The position numbers and the translations under genes were made by a program. The notes beneath the pieces are model-generated. The model saw only the letters and a program-made list of their open reading frames with translations, was not told the origin of the DNA and did no database searches. From contig CAYYFQ010000004.1 in NCBI GenBank assembly GCA_964471475.1, positions 51,810 to 115,809 on the forward strand: a stretch of 64,000 nucleotides of DNA, in the 5' to 3' direction. Position 1 is the stretch's first letter, and every line of letters starts with the position of its first letter. Shown here one piece after another: positions 61,571-64,000 of this stretch. This DNA is from JAJNBD01 sp964471475. GTDB taxonomy: Bacteria; Pseudomonadota; Gammaproteobacteria; CAISUE01.

Positions 61571-61626
61571 AATTTATAGCAACTGTCTTATCAATAGGGT
61601 TATTAGGAATTAAAAAGAGGAAACAA

Positions 61627-62184
61627 ATGAGTGAATATCAGTATTACGAATTTTGTAAGTTAGGCACGCCATTAACAGCTGAAGAGCGAAAAACAATGGC
61701 TGCCTTATCAAGCCGTACGCAGCTAACGACGCATGGTGCCAAATATGTTTATAATTATGGCAGCTTCAGAGGTGATCCAAATGCGTTGCTTTTAAATTAT
61801 TTTGATATATTTTTTTATATCAGCAATTGGGGAGCGGTCAAGCTAATATTCAAATTTTTTTCTGATCAAGTCGATGTGGATAAGCTTAAAAAACAGACGA
61901 TTAAGGATTGGATCAGCATAAAAAAACACAAAAAATATGTTGTTTTAACCCTAGAGATAAATAATGAAGAAGGCGGTGGGTGGATTGAAGGTGAAGAATG
62001 GTTGATAAATCTATTGCCACTGTACGAAGAAATTAAAGCGGGAAACAATCAGCTATTAGGCTTAATTTCGGCGATTCATGCTGCTTGGGAACATGGTGAA
62101 CCAGAAGCATTAGATAAATTTTTAACGAAGCATAAACTTTCACCTGCTCAAAAAGCATTTTTAGCTTGTGTTACTTTTGAATAA
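61627..62184 (+). CDS. Uncharacterised conserved protein (MSEYQYYEF family)
   Basis: This 185-residue protein begins MSEYQYYEFCKLGTPLTAEE, then has LSSRTQL, YGSFRGDPNALLLNYFDIFF and YISNWGAVKL. I recall a widespread bacterial family with this same order of motifs (YQYYEF, LSSR, F+GDP, NWG) and no assigned function. The C-terminal half (NQLLGLISAIHAAWEHGEPE) is helical. GAGGAAAC precedes the ATG. It sits with the TPR gene inside the candidate island. Confidence 0.75.
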   Translation: MSEYQYYEFCKLGTPLTAEERKTMAALSSRTQLTTHGAKYVYNYGSFRGDPNALLLNYFDIFFYISNWGAVKLIFKFFSDQVDVDKLKKQTIKDWISIKKHKKYVVLTLEINNEEGGGWIEGEEWLINLLPLYEEIKAGNNQLLGLISAIHAAWEHGEPEALDKFLTKHKLSPAQKAFLACVTFE

Positions 62185-62201
62185 CTAAAAACAACAACGA
62201 T

Positions 62202-62894
62202 ATGAATAAGTTAGATTCCAATTTAAAGTTTCAATTTGGTGAGATCACAAATACCACGAGTGATAATTATCCTACTGTAGTTTATAAATATTTTAGCAAT
62301 ATCGAAGATAGAGATAATTTTTTGCGCGGCAATATTTGGTTTGCTGGTCCAAACCAGAACAGAATTTTTACTGATTCGTTTGAATATAGAAATCGCCAAG
62401 GGTTATTTATGTTCGAGTACGCTTTATCATTTTCAACGGAGATTATTGAACCCGAAAAACCAAATATAAAAATTAATGATCCCAAAGCTTTTGTGCAAAC
62501 CATTATCGATAGTGTTAAGGCAGACCAAATGCACGAAATTTCTTGGCTCAACAAAGATCAGGTAGATGCTTATAAAGACAAAATACCATCCATTGCCAAG
62601 TCATTAGAATGCGAAATAAGAAAACAGGATTTATTTTTACTTCATGTATCAAGTGTTGGTGCTCACCAAGTAGAATACGTTGATAAAAATGATATTGGCT
62701 CTACTTCGATGGAAGTTGCTAGAAACGCTAGAGATAAAAATGATGAACATATAGGCCAAAAAAAATGGCGAGTACATATTAATACCGGCGATTTTTTAAA
62801 TGAATATAGTGGCTTTTGTTTAGAGAATTTAGTTAAGCATTTAAAGCTAAGATGCGCATCGCCATTAATAAAAAAATGCTGTGAACTGATTTGA
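62202..62894 (+). CDS. Uncharacterised protein (230 residues)
   Basis: The family is not firmly recognised. The N-terminal part (VVYKYFSNIEDRDNFLRGNI, then WFAGPNQNRI) recalls DUF2971-type proteins, which start with a YKY/LWFS-like pattern, but the rest does not clearly follow. No signal peptide. The mixed alpha/beta composition suggests a soluble globular protein. It follows the preceding gene by 17 bases and is likely co-transcribed. Confidence 0.65.
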   Translation: MNKLDSNLKFQFGEITNTTSDNYPTVVYKYFSNIEDRDNFLRGNIWFAGPNQNRIFTDSFEYRNRQGLFMFEYALSFSTEIIEPEKPNIKINDPKAFVQTIIDSVKADQMHEISWLNKDQVDAYKDKIPSIAKSLECEIRKQDLFLLHVSSVGAHQVEYVDKNDIGSTSMEVARNARDKNDEHIGQKKWRVHINTGDFLNEYSGFCLENLVKHLKLRCASPLIKKCCELI

Positions 62895-62969
62895 AAAAAA
62901 TGATTTTTAAACATTCAAAACATCGTGGGTACAAAGTAATAGTGACGTATACGCACGCGCAATGATCAA

Positions 62970-63000
62970 AAAATTCTGTCATCAGCGCTGACAGAATTTT
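62970..63000. terminator. Rho-independent-type terminator
   Basis: AAAATTCTGTCA and TGACAGAATTTT form a 12-base perfect stem around a 7-base loop (TCAGCGC), with A and T runs at both ends, so it could stop transcription in both directions. It lies 76 bases after the last island gene of the plus-strand run. Confidence 0.7.
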
Positions 63001-63071
63001 CTGTGCAAGCGAAAATCTTCTACTGATTAAAAATAATTTATTTGCCCATAACTTAATTTGATTTACCTATT

Positions 63072-63207
63072 TCTCACCCCATCGCATAGTTAATAAAACG
63101 GCATTCCGCGCGGAGCATGTCAAGGAGGAGCGCAGCGAGCTTACGAGCGAGGACTCCTTGATAAGCGAGCACGAAATGCCAGACTGCTTATGCGATGAGG
63201 TGAGGAA
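63072..63207. repeat. 136-bp imperfect palindromic element
   Basis: The left end TTCTCACCCCATCGCATA pairs with the complement of the right end (TTCCTCACCTCATCGCATA), with further matches inward (GGCATTCCG / GGCATTTCG; CAAGGAG / CAAGGAG). The layout matches the other MITE-like units of the window. No gene inside. Confidence 0.6.
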
Positions 63208-63392
63208 TACAAAATAATAAATAAAAATTTTTACTGCTGAAATACTGATTTTATCTTTTCTCACTTTTAATCATAAAAGTGTGGTTCAAATTAAGCTTGC
63301 GTAAGAGTTGTTAACTTACGTTTTGAACGCTATTCAGTTGTGCAATGAATAGAAAAATGGCGAGTCTATTAAAATTTTGATCTTAATTGTTG

Positions 63393-63427
63393 GCGCGTCA
63401 CTATCGGTTTTGTCGATAGTGACGCGC
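63393..63427. repeat. Perfect 14-base hairpin before the integrase remnant
   Basis: GCGCGTCACTATCG and CGATAGTGACGCGC form a perfect stem around GTTTTGT. It has no T-run, so it is not a classic terminator. It may be a recombinase binding site or the remnant of an element end, about 100 bases before the integrase fragment. Confidence 0.6.
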
Positions 63428-63496
63428 TAGCATCATCGCGATATTTTCTTTATTTTATTGAACTTTTTATCTTCAAATTGTGAAATGTCTGCATGA

Positions 63497-63964
63497 CAGC
63501 GAGCATTTGGATTGCGGCGTGAAGAATGTATCAAAATTCAACCGCATCTTGCTGACAAAGGCGATAGGCTGGATTTATTTGGAACTTGGTGTAAAGGCGG
63601 TCGTCCTCGTGTTATTCCCATTACGACGAAAGAGCAACGTTTTTGGTTAGATGAAACGAAACGATTTGTGAATAATATTCATGCTTCCATGATTCCGAAA
63701 GAAAAAAGTTTTATTCAACAACGATATATCTACGACAAGCAAACAGAACGCGCTGGTCTTAAAAATCTTCACGGATTGCGTCATGCTTATGCTCAGCAGC
63801 GTTATAAAGCATTAACGGGATTTGAGTGTCCCATTGCAGGAGGTCCAAAGTTTGCTGAATTAAAGCCGGAACAAAAAGTAGCGGATAATTATGCGCGCGC
63901 TATTCTAGTCGAGGAGCTTGGGCATTCCAGGCTTCAAATTCTATCAAATTATTGTGGAAAGTAA
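63497..63964 (+). pseudogene. 5'-truncated tyrosine recombinase (integrase)
   Basis: The frame opens after a stop with RAFGLRREECIKIQP, where the first catalytic arginine lies, then KGGRPRVIPITT (strand with lysine), HGLRHAYAQQRY (H-x-x-R box) and LVEELGHSRLQILSNYCGK with the second histidine and the nucleophile tyrosine near the end. The catalytic half is complete, but the N-terminal arm- and core-binding domains are missing: the frame is blocked by TGA at 63494. It is probably the decayed integrase of the island bounded by the tRNA-Arg remnant. Confidence 0.8.
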
Positions 63965-64000
63965 CCTGTTATGTAAAGTAATTGACTGAAGATCTTGATA

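Noticed and set aside
1..64000. CRISPR arrays or regularly spaced direct repeats
   Set aside because: All repeats found are palindromic or dispersed pairs; no regular spacer pattern was seen.

Overview
The window reads as a low-GC gammaproteobacterium with an intracellular or host-associated lifestyle, most likely in or near the Legionellales (Coxiella/Legionella/Aquicella-type lineages). The support is standard gammaproteobacterial core genes (gyrB, lptD, surA, tolB-pal-cpoB, a SUF operon led by an IscR-type regulator), several large orphan or ankyrin-repeat proteins of the kind seen as secreted effectors, and many small palindromic mobile elements. The lineage assignment is inference; no rRNA is present.

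Layout. 1-2.5 kb: the end of a nonribosomal peptide synthetase (A-PCP-TE), a free acyl carrier protein and a transposase remnant. 2.5-10.3 kb (minus strand): gyrB-lptD-nrdR-surA-SPOR, covering DNA topology, LPS export and outer-membrane protein folding. 10.4 kb: tRNA-Ser(CGA). 10.5-16.7 kb (plus): tolB-pal-cpoB running directly into rfbACDB (dTDP-L-rhamnose). 16.7-20 kb: a 1107-residue orphan protein. 20.3-23.2 kb: dapA, an outer-membrane barrel and pepP. 23.3-28.5 kb (minus): a SUF operon (regulator-sufB-C-D-S) with an IscR-like operator. 28.6-31 kb: a methylisocitrate-lyase-family enzyme and an AzgA-type purine permease. 31-32.3 kb: an orphan effector-like gene.

32.3-39.1 kb (minus): a tightly packed operon resembling a D-alanylation (dlt) system. 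It encodes a membrane protein, two AMP-forming ligases (one fused to a carrier domain), an SGNH/DltD-like protein, a DltB-like MBOAT acyltransferase and a 48-residue DltX-like peptide, followed by birA. This is the best candidate for an undescribed system: an envelope acylation machine whose acyl donor and acceptor are unknown.

39.5-58.3 kb: accessory region with two ankyrin proteins (one with a membrane anchor), an arylsulfotransferase-family protein, an orphan protein convergent with an SAH-hydrolase-like NAD-binding protein, panE, a chimeric DHPS/TPR gene joined by a one-base frameshift to an NB-ARC-type NTPase, a CopA-CopB fusion multicopper oxidase, and transposase debris. 58.4-64 kb: a PAS-LuxR regulator, then an apparent small island bounded by a broken tRNA-Arg remnant and a 5'-truncated tyrosine integrase, carrying a DUF1016 nuclease, a TPR protein and two uncharacterised genes.

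At least eight short palindromic elements lie between genes. Several are nested inside one another, and some form the 3' ends of genes (sufS, nrdR).
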